Positions 26,287 to 34,712 of a DNA stretch of 53,626 nucleotides are shown piece after piece (the first letter of the stretch is position 1; every line of letters begins with the position of its first letter). This stretch comes from an uncultured Gammaproteobacteria bacterium (GTDB lineage: Bacteria; Pseudomonadota; Gammaproteobacteria; Steroidobacterales; XN24), in contig CALDWW010000021.1 in the NCBI GenBank assembly GCA_937924335.1, positions 1 to 53,626 on the forward strand. The letters run 5' to 3'. The notes below the pieces were generated by a model. It had not been told where the DNA came from, did no database searches, and saw nothing but the letters and a program-made list of their open reading frames with translations. A program made the translations under genes and the position numbers.

Positions 26287-26922
26287 TTACTGCTCGATCC
26301 GGCGGTCGTTGCCCTCCGGATACGGATACTCCATGTAACGGGCCGTCGCTCTTGCGACCGCCTCACCGAATTCCCTGGAGACCACCTTCAGCGCCATATC
26401 GATGCCTGCCGCAATGCCGGCGGAGGTCAGGACCTTGCCGTCCTCCACGACATGCTGCCTGCGATCTACTTCGACCGACGGCAGGAGTTCCGCCATCAGA
26501 TCCAGCGCCTGCCAATGGGTCGTGGCGCGAAGGCCGTCAAGCAGTCCGGCCTTGCCGAGCACCAGGGAGCCAGTGCACACGGATGTGACGAGGGCCGCGC
26601 GTTCGGCCTGCCGACGGACGAAGGACAGCATGGTCTCGTTGCCGAGCTCGGTGCGGGTGCCCCATCCGCCGGGGACGACGATGATGTCCAGCTGTGGGCA
26701 GTCATCGAAACCGACATGCGGGAGAACCTGCATGTTGCCCGACGTCCTTACCGGTCCGGCGACCTCCGCGACCAGCAGCACCTCGAAGGGTGACGGGTCT
26801 TCGCGCCGGTGTGACTCATCCAGCCGGGTCACCGAGAAAACCTCGAAAGGTCCGCAGAAATCCAGCACTTCCACATCGTCGAACAGGACGATGCCGGTCG
26901 TCTTACGGTTCATATTGTCCAT
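26287..26922 (-). CDS. DJ-1/PfpI family protein (isonitrile hydratase-like)
   Basis: 211-residue class I glutamine-amidotransferase-like protein. The nucleophile elbow is VTSVCTGSLVLGKAGLLDGLRATTHW, with Cys at the SVCTGS turn. It also has VVPGGWGTRTELGN and the opening GIVLFDDVEVLDFCGPFEVFSV. That exact pattern is common to isonitrile hydratase and to AraC-type regulator N-domains; there is no DNA-binding tail here. The reaction may be hydration of an isonitrile or a related step. Start ambiguous between ATGs at 26922 and 26913. Confidence 0.88.
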   Translation of the reverse strand: MDNMNRKTTGIVLFDDVEVLDFCGPFEVFSVTRLDESHRREDPSPFEVLLVAEVAGPVRTSGNMQVLPHVGFDDCPQLDIIVVPGGWGTRTELGNETMLSFVRRQAERAALVTSVCTGSLVLGKAGLLDGLRATTHWQALDLMAELLPSVEVDRRQHVVEDGKVLTSAGIAAGIDMALKVVSREFGEAVARATARYMEYPYPEGNDRRIEQ

Positions 26923-26984
26923 CGTCCGAAGTGGTCGCAGGCCCTGCTGTCGCCGATCCGCGCACCCCTGCGACGGTGTCCCGA

Positions 26985-27491
26985 TCACTCGGTGCCGGAT
27001 ACTCGCCTGATACGCGCCATGGCGTACGAGTCGACGTAGCGACCGTCACGAAAAGCATAGTTTCTCAATGTGCCTTCTATCTCGAACCCCTGTTTCTCAT
27101 ACAGGTGGATCGCCGCGTCATTATCCGTGTAGACATTCAGCTCGAGGCGCGAGAGGCTCAGCCAGTTGTCTGCCATTTCGATCACCGCCTCCATCATCGC
27201 GGTCCCGATACCCCGTCCCTGCCACAGATCATGAACACTCATCCCGATGTAGCCGACGTGACGCCGCCGCGGATGGGTCTCGTGGCTGAGGGAGATGGTG
27301 CCGACGAGCTCGTCGTCGACGCAGGCGACCAGGCTGTAGAGACTCGTTGGTTTCTCGGCCAGGCGTTTCCGCCACGATTCGGCGGACGGAAACGGCAACA
27401 TCAGTGTGCCTTTCACGACGCCGGGCTGAGAGTGGACCTCTCTGAGAGCATCGTAGTCCCCGGGTTCAGCGTGACGTATTTCGACTTCCAT
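26985..27491 (-). CDS. GNAT acetyltransferase (SpeG/RimL-like)
   Basis: 168-residue N-acetyltransferase: VEIRHAEPGDYDALREVHSQPGVVKGTL opening, VGTISLSHETHPRRRHVGYIGMSV middle strands, LWQGRGIGTAMMEAVIEMADNW acetyl-CoA loop, and LNVYTDNDAAIHLYEKQGFEIEGTLRNYAFRDGRYVDSYAM end (quoted as separate blocks). It resembles putative acetyltransferases of the PhnO/YhhY kind. I chose the ATG at 27491 over a TTG 9 bases upstream. It lies 62 bases upstream of the DJ-1-type gene on the same strand. Confidence 0.88.
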   Translation of the reverse strand: MEVEIRHAEPGDYDALREVHSQPGVVKGTLMLPFPSAESWRKRLAEKPTSLYSLVACVDDELVGTISLSHETHPRRRHVGYIGMSVHDLWQGRGIGTAMMEAVIEMADNWLSLSRLELNVYTDNDAAIHLYEKQGFEIEGTLRNYAFRDGRYVDSYAMARIRRVSGTE

Positions 27492-27553
27492 CGCGGGCAA
27501 ACCTAACCTCTACTAGTGCACAAGCATACTTCAGGACTACGCCGGTCACCCCG

Positions 27554-28000
27554 TCACTCCCGGAAGTCGACGAAGTCGTAGACCAGATAGTGGTCCGCCA
27601 GAGGGGCCAGTTTGTTTTGCACAGCCTGGACGTGGGCCGGACTGGCGAGGTAGCTGTTCATGTCCCCGACGCTGGCGAAGCTCATGAACATGCCGACGTC
27701 GAAGCTGTCATCGACGACATCCCGTTCGCTGGCAAGCGACTCGCCGACACGCACTTCGATCACGCCGGGAATCTGCTGGAACTCTCTTGCGGCCGCAACG
27801 ATCTGCTGCCGGTGTTGCGGGTTGCCCGGGTCCTTCAGCCAGATCAGGACCACATGGATAACCTCGCCGGCAGCGCCCTGGCCGTCGTCTGCGAACACGG
27901 CCGGGGGCGCAGAGAGCAGCCCGATGATGACCAGACCACACAGCCAGCACCGGACGATCAGGTTGGCGCGCCGCGCGGTGGGACGGACTCTTTGACTCAA
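27554..28000 (-). CDS. Secreted Dabb (stress-responsive A/B barrel) protein
   Basis: 148-residue exported protein. A signal peptide (WLCGLVIIGLLSAPPAVFADD, about 19-39) precedes a Dabb domain: VIHVVLIWLKDPGNPQHRQQIV, REFQQIPGVIEVRVGESL, DSFDVGMFMSFASVGDMNSYLASPAHVQAV (three blocks). The start TTG at 28000 is supported by GGGGAGG eight bases upstream; no ATG is available in frame. Dabb proteins form dimeric barrels with no common reaction. Periplasmic location is unusual for this mostly cytoplasmic fold. Confidence 0.85.
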   Translation of the reverse strand: MSQRVRPTARRANLIVRCWLCGLVIIGLLSAPPAVFADDGQGAAGEVIHVVLIWLKDPGNPQHRQQIVAAAREFQQIPGVIEVRVGESLASERDVVDDSFDVGMFMSFASVGDMNSYLASPAHVQAVQNKLAPLADHYLVYDFVDFRE

Positions 28001-28004
28001 CGGA

Positions 28005-28253
28005 CTAGCCTCCCCGAAACATGAACGGATGCAGCAGGAAAGACAGGGGGGTAAGGAGCCACGATGTCAGGAGCGCTGCGAGCGGCAGGCTGATGATGAT
28101 CCAGACTGCGTCGCCGCGTGACTCGATCTCCAGATCGAGATTCACGTTACCCCCGCCCGTCAGCAGGACCAGTAAACCCAGCAGGGGTCCGGCCGCCAGC
28201 GACACCGCCAATACGACCTTGGTGGACATGCGAAAGTAGTGACCAAACCCCAT
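28005..28253 (-). CDS. Small two-helix inner-membrane protein
   Basis: 82-residue hydrophobic protein with two membrane helices: VVLAVSLAAGPLLGLLVLLTG (about 13-33) and IIISLPLAALLTSWLLTPLSFLL (about 52-74). A short acidic loop NLDLEIESRGDAVW lies between them. No family is recognised. It is 4 bases upstream of the Dabb gene on the same strand and is likely co-expressed with it. Confidence 0.62.
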   Translation of the reverse strand: MGFGHYFRMSTKVVLAVSLAAGPLLGLLVLLTGGGNVNLDLEIESRGDAVWIIISLPLAALLTSWLLTPLSFLLHPFMFRGG

Positions 28254-28282
28254 GCGTGCCTCCCGGGCAAATCGCGTCGATA

Positions 28283-28954
28283 CTATTCCGGCCGGGCCGC
28301 CGTATGACGGCGCTCGCAGGCCATCTCGGTACTTCCATGGCCCCAGACGATCTTCGCCCTGGCTCCATCTTGCCGGAGCGATTCGTTCCGCCCCCGGTAC
28401 AAGGTCCCATCGGCATCCTCCTGCCGGAACATGAGCGAGACCTGGTCACCGAACTCCGCGATAAGCGTCGCCGGTTCAGTGTGGAACGACCTTGCGACGA
28501 CCTCCTTGGCAGCATTGCCGTCACAGCTGTAGAAGACCGGGCCATCTGATTCCACCAGTGCATAGCGGGCCTGCAGTTCGGCGATACGCGTCGTGTATGC
28601 CTGTTCTACACAGACCGTCTCGTCCTCTGTCTTCCAGCAGTCGTCTCGGCCCTTGATCCAGCCGCGCTGCTCGGACCTGAGCACCGGCGGATGCTCGTTG
28701 TGAGCCCTGGCCACGGCCGACGAGTAGACCTCGGCCAGCTTCCGATCGAGGGCGGACAGGGTCTTGTCTGCACAGACGAGCGATTCGGTGCTGCCCTCCG
28801 ACACGGTCTGACAGTCGAAAGAGGGGTCGGTTGCAGCGTGCGCTGGCAGCGTCACCAGCAGCGCCAGGCTGCTGACGACCCGTAGCGAGCACGGCGGTCT
28901 CGGCGCTCCTCGCTGAGCAGATTGGGCAGCATGGTTCACCTGCAAATCCATCAT
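28283..28954 (-). CDS. LprI-MliC fusion, lysozyme-inhibitor-like secreted protein
   Basis: 223-residue exported protein with two lysozyme-inhibitor-like domains. After the signal region (LRVVSSLALLVTLPAHAATD, about 24-43) comes an LprI/DUF1311 domain (about 47-130): FDCQTVSEGSTESLVCADK, LSALDRKLAEVY, SEQRGWIKGRDDCW and CVEQAYTTRIAELQ with paired cysteines. The C-terminal third (about 140-215) looks like MliC: FYSCDGNAAKEVV, TLIAEFGDQVSLMF, YRGRNESLRQDGARAKIVWG. A periplasmic lysozyme inhibitor is the likely role. Its ATG overlaps the upstream stop by 4 bases. Confidence 0.85.
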   Translation of the reverse strand: MMDLQVNHAAQSAQRGAPRPPCSLRVVSSLALLVTLPAHAATDPSFDCQTVSEGSTESLVCADKTLSALDRKLAEVYSSAVARAHNEHPPVLRSEQRGWIKGRDDCWKTEDETVCVEQAYTTRIAELQARYALVESDGPVFYSCDGNAAKEVVARSFHTEPATLIAEFGDQVSLMFRQEDADGTLYRGRNESLRQDGARAKIVWGHGSTEMACERRHTAARPE

Positions 28955-29418
28955 GGCTGCGGCACCAGAGAGAAAGTCTCTTCCACGATCTTCCTGTCCT
29001 CAGGATCGGCGATCGCGTCAACCGCGATACGGGCTGCGGAGTATGCCTGCGCATGCTTTTCGGCGTCTCCCGCCGCATGCGTGGCCTGGGCGAGGATCGC
29101 GTGTGCGAACGCCAGTTCCCAGTCGGGCGTGTCCCTGCCAGCGAAGTAAGCCTGCATCTCCCGGGCATAGGCAAGCGCCGTCGGCCCATGGCCGACAAGA
29201 GCGTGGACATGCGCCAGCAGCATAAGCGCCCGCATGCGATTCAATTCCGTGCCGACGGCGGCCCAGTGAAAAGCCGATGCGTGAGCGGTATCGAGCAGAT
29301 TCCGCTTATCCTCCTGCGTGTGTGCGCGGGTCGTCAGCGCCCATGCGCGGTTGTTGCACTCGGCGGCGAACCAGCGGTGCCACTGCTCCAGTTGGGTATC
29401 GTCCGGCGAGGTACTCAT
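28951..29418 (-). CDS. Uncharacterised alpha-helical protein
   Basis: 155-residue soluble, nearly all-helical protein. Motifs are HRWFAAECNNRAWALTTR, HASAFHWAAVGTELNRMRALMLLAHVHAL and AFAHAILAQATHAAGDAEKHAQAYSAAR (read as blocks), reminiscent of TPR-like repeats. I recognise no named family. The start is the ATG at 29418; the frame is open further upstream without conserved features. It overlaps the LprI-MliC gene by 4 bases (ATGA), so the two are translationally coupled. Confidence 0.68.
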   Translation of the reverse strand: MSTSPDDTQLEQWHRWFAAECNNRAWALTTRAHTQEDKRNLLDTAHASAFHWAAVGTELNRMRALMLLAHVHALVGHGPTALAYAREMQAYFAGRDTPDWELAFAHAILAQATHAAGDAEKHAQAYSAARIAVDAIADPEDRKIVEETFSLVPQP

Positions 29419-29453
29419 GGTCTTTCCAGTAGCCTGTAGGGAACAGCCGCCTG

Positions 29454-29924
29454 CTAACGGTACTGCGCTGCGGTGATGAACTGGGAGAACGACTCGCACC
29501 AGACGACCACCGCCCGATATCGGGTCACATCGACTGATTCGGGGACCGCGACGATGAAGTTATCGAAGGTCTTGACGTCGCCGACCTGTACCGAGCGCTC
29601 CTTTAGCTGCAGGAAGTCCTGTTTCGATTCCACGGCCTCGGGTGCGAGATACAGCCGGTAATCCGGGCCCGGCGCGACGCTCCCCACCAGTGAGACGGTG
29701 CGCGTCCCGACCGAGACCTCGCCCTCGCCCCAGTGCAGCCGATCGCTACCTGGCAGGTCGCGGCGAAACTGCGCCGTAAATTCTGCATCCGCCGCAGCGG
29801 TCTCCACCTCTGCCGAAGTAGGTCCCGCGGGGGCGATCAGTATCGGCAGGGCATAGATGCCGGCGACGAAACCGACCGCGAGAGCCGCGGCATGAGTCAA
29901 TCCCAGAATAAGTAATCGGGTCAT
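29454..29924 (-). CDS. DM13 domain membrane-anchored protein
   Basis: 156-residue protein with one N-terminal transmembrane or signal-anchor helix (LLILGLTHAAALAVGFVAGIY, about 4-24). It is followed by a DM13 domain (about 60-155): WGEGEVSVGTRTVSLVG, GPDYRLYLAPEAV, KTFDNFIVAVPESVDVTRYRAVVVWCESFSQFITAAQY (two blocks). DM13 was proposed as a cytochrome-like or redox electron-transfer domain, with a conserved Cys as in VVWCE. The domain should face the periplasm. It is 35 bases upstream of the helical protein gene. Confidence 0.86.
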   Translation of the reverse strand: MTRLLILGLTHAAALAVGFVAGIYALPILIAPAGPTSAEVETAAADAEFTAQFRRDLPGSDRLHWGEGEVSVGTRTVSLVGSVAPGPDYRLYLAPEAVESKQDFLQLKERSVQVGDVKTFDNFIVAVPESVDVTRYRAVVVWCESFSQFITAAQYR

Positions 29925-30076
29925 TTCATCGCCTCACGCATGCTGACCATTGTCCGCAGTCGTCATCGCGTCTTGTGCGAGAGTCAGCGTCCGGTATTCA
30001 GATAATGACCGTGCTTGCCGGGAACCTTCAACCAGCGCCGCCTGCGGCCAGCGAACAGACCGTGTCCAGCAGCCCG

Positions 30077-31087
30077 TCATCGCCCCCCTGCTGCTCCCCG
30101 CGGCAATCCGTGATCGTCGTCCTTCAAGAACTCTGCGATGGCTTCCGCCGCGGCCCGCCACGACTCGGACCGCGGGTCGGCCATGTCGAAATGCCCTTCT
30201 CCTTCGACGATCGTCAGACGAGGGCGCTCTCCATGCTCGCGGGCGGCCGCTGCGTAACGGTGGGCCTGGTCGACGGGCACGATCGGGTCGAGGGCGCCCT
30301 GGATGAGCCACACCGGTGTCTGGCCGGGGAGTAGATCGATCGGGTCTGCGCTGGCGTAGCGATCCGGCATCTCGGCCGGTGTGCCGCCCATGAACTGCAC
30401 CGCCGCCTTGTTGCAGCCGCCCGTTCCTTCGGCGTATCCGGTCAGATCGGCGATGGCGGCGAGTCCCACGACCCCTGCCAGCGGCAAAGCCTCCGGTATC
30501 TCTGGCGGCCCATCGGAGGGCAGTTGCCGGCGGCTCGCCAGCCACAGTGCCAGGTGTCCGCCGGCCGAGTGCCCTGTCAGCACCACTCTGTCCAGGTCCA
30601 GGGGATAACGATCCGCGAGCGTCGCCAGGTACGCGAGTCCGAGCGCCACATCGTGAAAGGTCGTCGGCCAGCCGCTGACCTCGTTATCCGTACGCCGATA
30701 CTCGATGGTCCATGCGGCGATACCCTGGCGGGTCAGTGATTCGCTGATCCCGGCCATATAGCCAAGATCGTACTGCGACAGCCAGCAGCCGCCGTGCAGC
30801 ACCACGGCCACAGGGAATGGGCCAGTCCCGTCTGGCAGACGCAGTTCCCCGAACTGGTCCGGGTGTTCACCGTAGGCGATGCGGTGGTCCGCCTCTGCCC
30901 GTGGCAACTCGGCCAGCGCCGACCAGGATATGGGTCGCTCCACCCGGCTGGATACGCAGGCGCTCATGCTCGACGTGATCAGCAAGAGCATGATCGCTCT
31001 GGTGACTGCCCGCGGTGTCCGGCGGGCCGCGGTCCTGATCCGCCGCACGGACGCGTGCCCGGCGCACGCCTCGAGATGCTCATTCAT
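30077..31087 (-). CDS. Lipoprotein alpha/beta hydrolase (BD-FAE-like)
   Basis: 336-residue hydrolase with lipobox SSMSACVSS (about residues 39-47). The oxyanion-hole HGG motif is VAVVLHGGCWLSQYDLGYM, and the nucleophile elbow is VVLTGHSAGGHLALWLASR. The acid is in QGALDPIVPVDQAH and the catalytic His in GEGHFDMADP. This is a carboxylesterase of the BD-FAE / kynurenine formamidase-like group, likely anchored in the envelope. The substrate is unknown. GTACCC precedes the ATG weakly; an internal ATG at 30991 would give a shorter signal peptide. Upstream lie 110 bases to the next gene; the 152 bases after it hold nothing I recognise. Confidence 0.9.
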   Translation of the reverse strand: MNEHLEACAGHASVRRIRTAARRTPRAVTRAIMLLLITSSMSACVSSRVERPISWSALAELPRAEADHRIAYGEHPDQFGELRLPDGTGPFPVAVVLHGGCWLSQYDLGYMAGISESLTRQGIAAWTIEYRRTDNEVSGWPTTFHDVALGLAYLATLADRYPLDLDRVVLTGHSAGGHLALWLASRRQLPSDGPPEIPEALPLAGVVGLAAIADLTGYAEGTGGCNKAAVQFMGGTPAEMPDRYASADPIDLLPGQTPVWLIQGALDPIVPVDQAHRYAAAAREHGERPRLTIVEGEGHFDMADPRSESWRAAAEAIAEFLKDDDHGLPRGAAGGR

Positions 31088-31198
31088 GGGTAGTCCGTCC
31101 GTTGCGGATGTTCCGTGGTGCTTCTCAATCTCCGGCGTCCACCACGCGCGGACGTGCCGCGTACGGCCGGCCGGTCAGGTCATCGAAGCAGGCTCTCA

Positions 31199-32032
31199 TC
31201 AGAGAATGCCAGCCGCCTGGGCCGTGGTCTGGGTCGTCGCCTGGGCCCGGACCAGGAATCGAATCAGCCGCTGAGTCGCGTCGGCGGCCGCAGTCTCGTC
31301 GTACTGCAGCGTCGCGCTCGGCCCGAACAACGGCAGCAGTCGGACCGTCCTGCGTTGCTTCAGGCTGTCGACATCGAACCCGTGATGGGCGCCGGGATAG
31401 ACGACGAGGTCGACCGATGCCGATCCGGCCGGCCGTTCGCTGACCAGTCGCCTGATCTCTCCCGCGGGCGTCGTGTCGTCCAGTTCGCCGGTGAGAACCA
31501 GCAGCGGTACACGGTTGTTCAGTCCGGAATTCTCGCCGACTAGCGGGTAGAACATCACCGCTCCGTGCAGTCCGAGCCGGATCACCGCCGCGGGATCGTT
31601 CACGATCCGGGTGGCACCGCTCGCACCCAGCGACCAGCCTACGATGGCACCCTGCCGTCCGACGGTCTGGGGATATGAGCGTCGCATCCAGTCGACGGCC
31701 TGCTCGGTGACCCAGGCGATCCGCTCCGGCCCCTCGCCTTCCGGTGGGCTGGACGCGGACCGATAGGCCGGCTTGTAGTCAACGATCAGTACATCGAGAC
31801 CATGCTTGTTGAGCAGTTCCGCGACGCGGAAGTAGTGCTGGTCGTCATCGAGCACCGACAGGCCGCCGGCGCCTGGCAGGAAGACGACCCAGCCAAGCGC
31901 TGCAGCGGTCGACGCAGCACTCCAGTGGAAATGGTCTTCCATCTGGCCCGGCCGTGCCCCTGTCGGGCTGCAGGCAGCGATCCAGACCAGGGCGAGGCCG
32001 AGCGCCGCCAGCCGCAGGTGCCCGCATGTCAC
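31199..32032 (-). CDS. Lipoprotein dienelactone-hydrolase-like hydrolase
   Basis: 277-residue alpha/beta hydrolase with a lipobox (LVWIAACSP, about residues 15-23). The strand-loop is WVVFLPGAGGLSVLDDDQHYF, the nucleophile elbow GAIVGWSLGASGATRIV, the acid VLTGELDDTTPAGEI and the His VVYPGAHHGFDVD. The last two motifs are those of dienelactone hydrolases, although the central nucleophile here is Ser rather than Cys. It probably acts in the periplasm on an ester. Its ATG overlaps the stop of the SRPBCC gene by 4 bases. Confidence 0.87.
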   Translation of the reverse strand: MTCGHLRLAALGLALVWIAACSPTGARPGQMEDHFHWSAASTAAALGWVVFLPGAGGLSVLDDDQHYFRVAELLNKHGLDVLIVDYKPAYRSASSPPEGEGPERIAWVTEQAVDWMRRSYPQTVGRQGAIVGWSLGASGATRIVNDPAAVIRLGLHGAVMFYPLVGENSGLNNRVPLLVLTGELDDTTPAGEIRRLVSERPAGSASVDLVVYPGAHHGFDVDSLKQRRTVRLLPLFGPSATLQYDETAAADATQRLIRFLVRAQATTQTTAQAAGIL

Positions 32033-32565
32033 GTGCCGTTTCCCTCGGTGCCGACGAACGACCTGAATCCGACTTCCATGGAAGATACCCGTTCCGGGTC
32101 CCGATCGCGGAGGTCCCGCCCCGACTCGAGCACAGACTTCAGGTTGGTCAGGAAGAAAATCCAGCAGCAGCGACAGTTCAGGTGGCCGAGCACCTGCCCA
32201 TCAGCGGTATCGGAGATGCCGGTTTGCGAGAGGTGGAGTTCGGTCTGCGCGCCCGCTTCCGCGAATCGGAGGGTCACGCTCATGGACCCGAAGGTCATAC
32301 TCAGCAGGCTGTCCGGGATCACCTCCAGGACCGTGCCCTCCAGGGAATGGGGCTGACGCCACTCCCACACATAGGCATCACCCGGTCTCGCTTGCTCGCC
32401 GGCGTCTCGCTTGCGACCCTGATCCGATTCGAAAGAGGCGCGCTCGATAAAGAACGACTCGAGACCGGAGGACGTCGCCCAGGCCCGGAACACAGTCTCT
32501 TTCGGCTGATCGTAGTAGAAGACGATCTCGAACTTTGACCAGTCATAGGTCACCGGATCGATCAT
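32029..32565 (-). CDS. SRPBCC / AHSA1-like START-fold protein
   Basis: 178-residue protein of the AHSA1-type SRPBCC superfamily. It opens with FEIVFYYDQPKETVFRAWATSSGLESFF, the usual strand-helix with W-A-T-x-x-G-L. It also has VWEWRQPHSLEGTVLEVIPDSLLSMTF and ISDTADGQVLGHLNCRCCWIFFLTNLKSVLE. Such proteins bind hydrophobic ligands or act as Hsp90 co-chaperone relatives. I chose the ATG at 32565 (GAGG upstream). It is the first gene of a pair with the lipoprotein hydrolase. Confidence 0.85.
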   Translation of the reverse strand: MIDPVTYDWSKFEIVFYYDQPKETVFRAWATSSGLESFFIERASFESDQGRKRDAGEQARPGDAYVWEWRQPHSLEGTVLEVIPDSLLSMTFGSMSVTLRFAEAGAQTELHLSQTGISDTADGQVLGHLNCRCCWIFFLTNLKSVLESGRDLRDRDPERVSSMEVGFRSFVGTEGNGT

Positions 32566-32643
32566 TCTGGTACCTCGTTGTTCAATGGAATCTGACCCCA
32601 TCGGGCCGGACACGACCCTGTCATCATCCCGGCCGCCGATATT

Positions 32644-33588
32644 TCATGCGCTTGCTTTGAGCGCACTGCATATCTCGGCCACATGACGGTGATCGGTGCC
32701 GCAGCATCCGCCGACCACGGTCAGTCTCCGCAGTTGCTTCGCCAGCGCGACATACTGTCTGCCGAGGTCCACCGGATCACCCTCGTCCAGTTCGGACGAC
32801 TCATCCAGTTCGGCGTGACTCTTGGCTGATGCATTGGCCCGCACCGCGCGCACCCGATCAGTCCACGGGCCATCGCCAAGTGCGTCGGCGAAGTGGGTCG
32901 GATGGGCGCAATTGATCATGTAATAGGCGGGCGCGCTGTCGGTCAATTCGTCGATCTGCTCCACCGCGTCCCTGATCGTCTCGCCCGACGGAAGCCTGCC
33001 GTCGGTCTCAACGGTAAATGAGATCACCGCCGGCATCCCTTCTTCCCTGGCGGCCATTGCCACACCCGCGCCCTCGGCCACGTAGGGGAGGGTATATGCG
33101 GCCACCATGTCAGCCGCGGTCTCCCGGAAGGTCGCGATCTGCGGCCGGTGGTAGGCGGCTGACTGCGCTGCCGTCATGCGGTCTTCAGCGTTGTAACCGT
33201 CGTATCTCGGGCCCATGCAGCCGCTGATGACGACATGCGGGATTTCGTCCTCATACTCGGATCGAATGTCCTCCAGTAGCGCGATGCCCTTCCTGTTGCG
33301 GTCCGCGACCTGGGCAGGGGATAGCCCGAGTTTGGCACCCCAGTCCTCGCTGGCGCGATAGGTCATGCTTTCCAGTATGCAGCCAATGCCCTGATCCCGC
33401 GCGACGTCTGCATAGGCGCGGAAATAACGGCGCAGCGCCTGACGTCCCTCATCACTGTCGAGCAGAACGAACGCTGCGAACTCCGGCAGTTCGAATCCCT
33501 CGTGAAAGATCAGGACGGTCTCAAGGCCGCCGTCGGTCAGGAACAGTCCGTCGCCCAACTGAGGCAAGGCATCTCGGTATCTCCACAT
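32644..33588 (-). CDS. Homocysteine S-methyltransferase family protein
   Basis: 314-residue zinc-dependent methyltransferase of the MmuM/BHMT type. Zinc ligands are Cys in YYMINCAHPTHF and the pair GGCCGTD near the C-terminus. The opening LFLTDGGLETVLIFHEGFELPEFAAF is diagnostic. It would move a methyl group from S-methylmethionine, betaine or similar to homocysteine, making methionine. I chose the ATG at 33588, with AGGAGA nine bases upstream, because the domain begins there. The 211 bases before the next gene hold a CCGGATCCGG palindrome but no clear promoter. Confidence 0.92.
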   Translation of the reverse strand: MWRYRDALPQLGDGLFLTDGGLETVLIFHEGFELPEFAAFVLLDSDEGRQALRRYFRAYADVARDQGIGCILESMTYRASEDWGAKLGLSPAQVADRNRKGIALLEDIRSEYEDEIPHVVISGCMGPRYDGYNAEDRMTAAQSAAYHRPQIATFRETAADMVAAYTLPYVAEGAGVAMAAREEGMPAVISFTVETDGRLPSGETIRDAVEQIDELTDSAPAYYMINCAHPTHFADALGDGPWTDRVRAVRANASAKSHAELDESSELDEGDPVDLGRQYVALAKQLRRLTVVGGCCGTDHRHVAEICSALKASA

Positions 33589-33799
33589 GTGCTGAATTCT
33601 CCTGCGTGTCGGGCGCCTGTTTCCTGCGAAGCTTGCGAAGATCTCAGGGCGCACCCTCGACACCAATGGGATACCTGCAAAACGTGAGTTTGGCAAGCCG
33701 GACCGGATGTTGCCGATCGCTACCCCCGAATGAGCGCCCAGCCGCCGGATAGCCGTCCGGATCCGGTATCGAAGCCGACGCATGCGGACCGTCGTTGTG

Positions 33800-34636
33800 T
33801 CATTCGTCTTCTGCCGGGAAGACGGGCTCCGCCATCCGGATCGCCTCCAGGTCATCGAGGATGCCGGCGAGGGTCGCTTCTACGATGACCCGGCCTTTTT
33901 TCCTTGTTGCGAGCGTGGCGTCTCCCCAGACGCCAGACTCGGAATAGATGCCGTTACCCGATCTGCTACGAGTAAGTCCGCCAGGCTGCCGCGGATTGTC
34001 TTCACGCACGGCTTTGGTCATGTCCACTCGCTCCGGCGCGATATAGAGCATCATCGACGTCTCGATCTCGTCGGCATGGGTCCCGCGCTCCTGTTCGCGG
34101 ACCTGCTCTTCGGCATCATGAGCCACGTCCAGAATGTTCGTATAACGGAGGACGATGCCGTCTGCCTCCAGGATTCCGGCGGCCGCCGCCAGCGGCTTCA
34201 GGGTCGAGACACCGGTATTGAGCACGTAGAAACGCCGGGGGCCGTAGCCGGCCAGGCTGCGCACTACGTCCACCACGAGGCCTGTCGCCGTCTCCATCTG
34301 CAGGTGAGTCGATCCCGGATACTCGAGGAAGGCGGGATAAAAGTGGTAATTGAGTGTGGGTGCAACAATCACGTCGGCGGCTTCCAGCACCCGTTCCTTG
34401 AGGTATTCCGCCATCCGATAGTCATTGTCCAGACGCAGGTGAGGGCCGTGCTCCTTGGCCTCGGCGCCCAGCGGTATGACCACGACAGCGTCTGCGGTCA
34501 GATGCTGCTCTGCTTCCTGCCAGGTGAGATCGGCGAGTTGCACGCCGCCTTGCGGTTTCATGCCGGCGGTCGCCGCACAGACTGCCTGCCCGAGGACAAG
34601 CGCAAGGGAAAGCCAGACAGTGGCGTGACGAACCAT
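33800..34636 (-). CDS. Secreted creatininase-family amidohydrolase
   Basis: 278-residue protein with a Sec signal (VWLSLALVLGQAVCAATAG) and a creatininase domain. Metal motifs are VVIPLGAEAKEHGPHLRLDNDYRMAEYL (with E, H and D), YPAFLEYPGSTHLQMETATGL and HADEIETSMMLY. The family includes creatinine amidohydrolase, MftE and pterin deformylases; export suggests a periplasmic amidase whose substrate is unknown. The ATG at 34636 with GGAG seven bases upstream was chosen over an upstream start without a signal-like N-terminus. Confidence 0.88.
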   Translation of the reverse strand: MVRHATVWLSLALVLGQAVCAATAGMKPQGGVQLADLTWQEAEQHLTADAVVVIPLGAEAKEHGPHLRLDNDYRMAEYLKERVLEAADVIVAPTLNYHFYPAFLEYPGSTHLQMETATGLVVDVVRSLAGYGPRRFYVLNTGVSTLKPLAAAAGILEADGIVLRYTNILDVAHDAEEQVREQERGTHADEIETSMMLYIAPERVDMTKAVREDNPRQPGGLTRSRSGNGIYSESGVWGDATLATRKKGRVIVEATLAGILDDLEAIRMAEPVFPAEDE

Positions 34637-34712
34637 GGCGTATCTCCGCGTGATAGTGGCGGGCTGTGCCCGTGGGAAAGAACTGGCCATAAACCCGACA
34701 ATCGGTCCATCC

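Noticed and set aside
29934..30545. 203-codon frame opposite in phase to the lipoprotein hydrolase
   Set aside because: Arg/Gly/Ala-rich composition and complete overlap with the hydrolase show it is an out-of-frame shadow.
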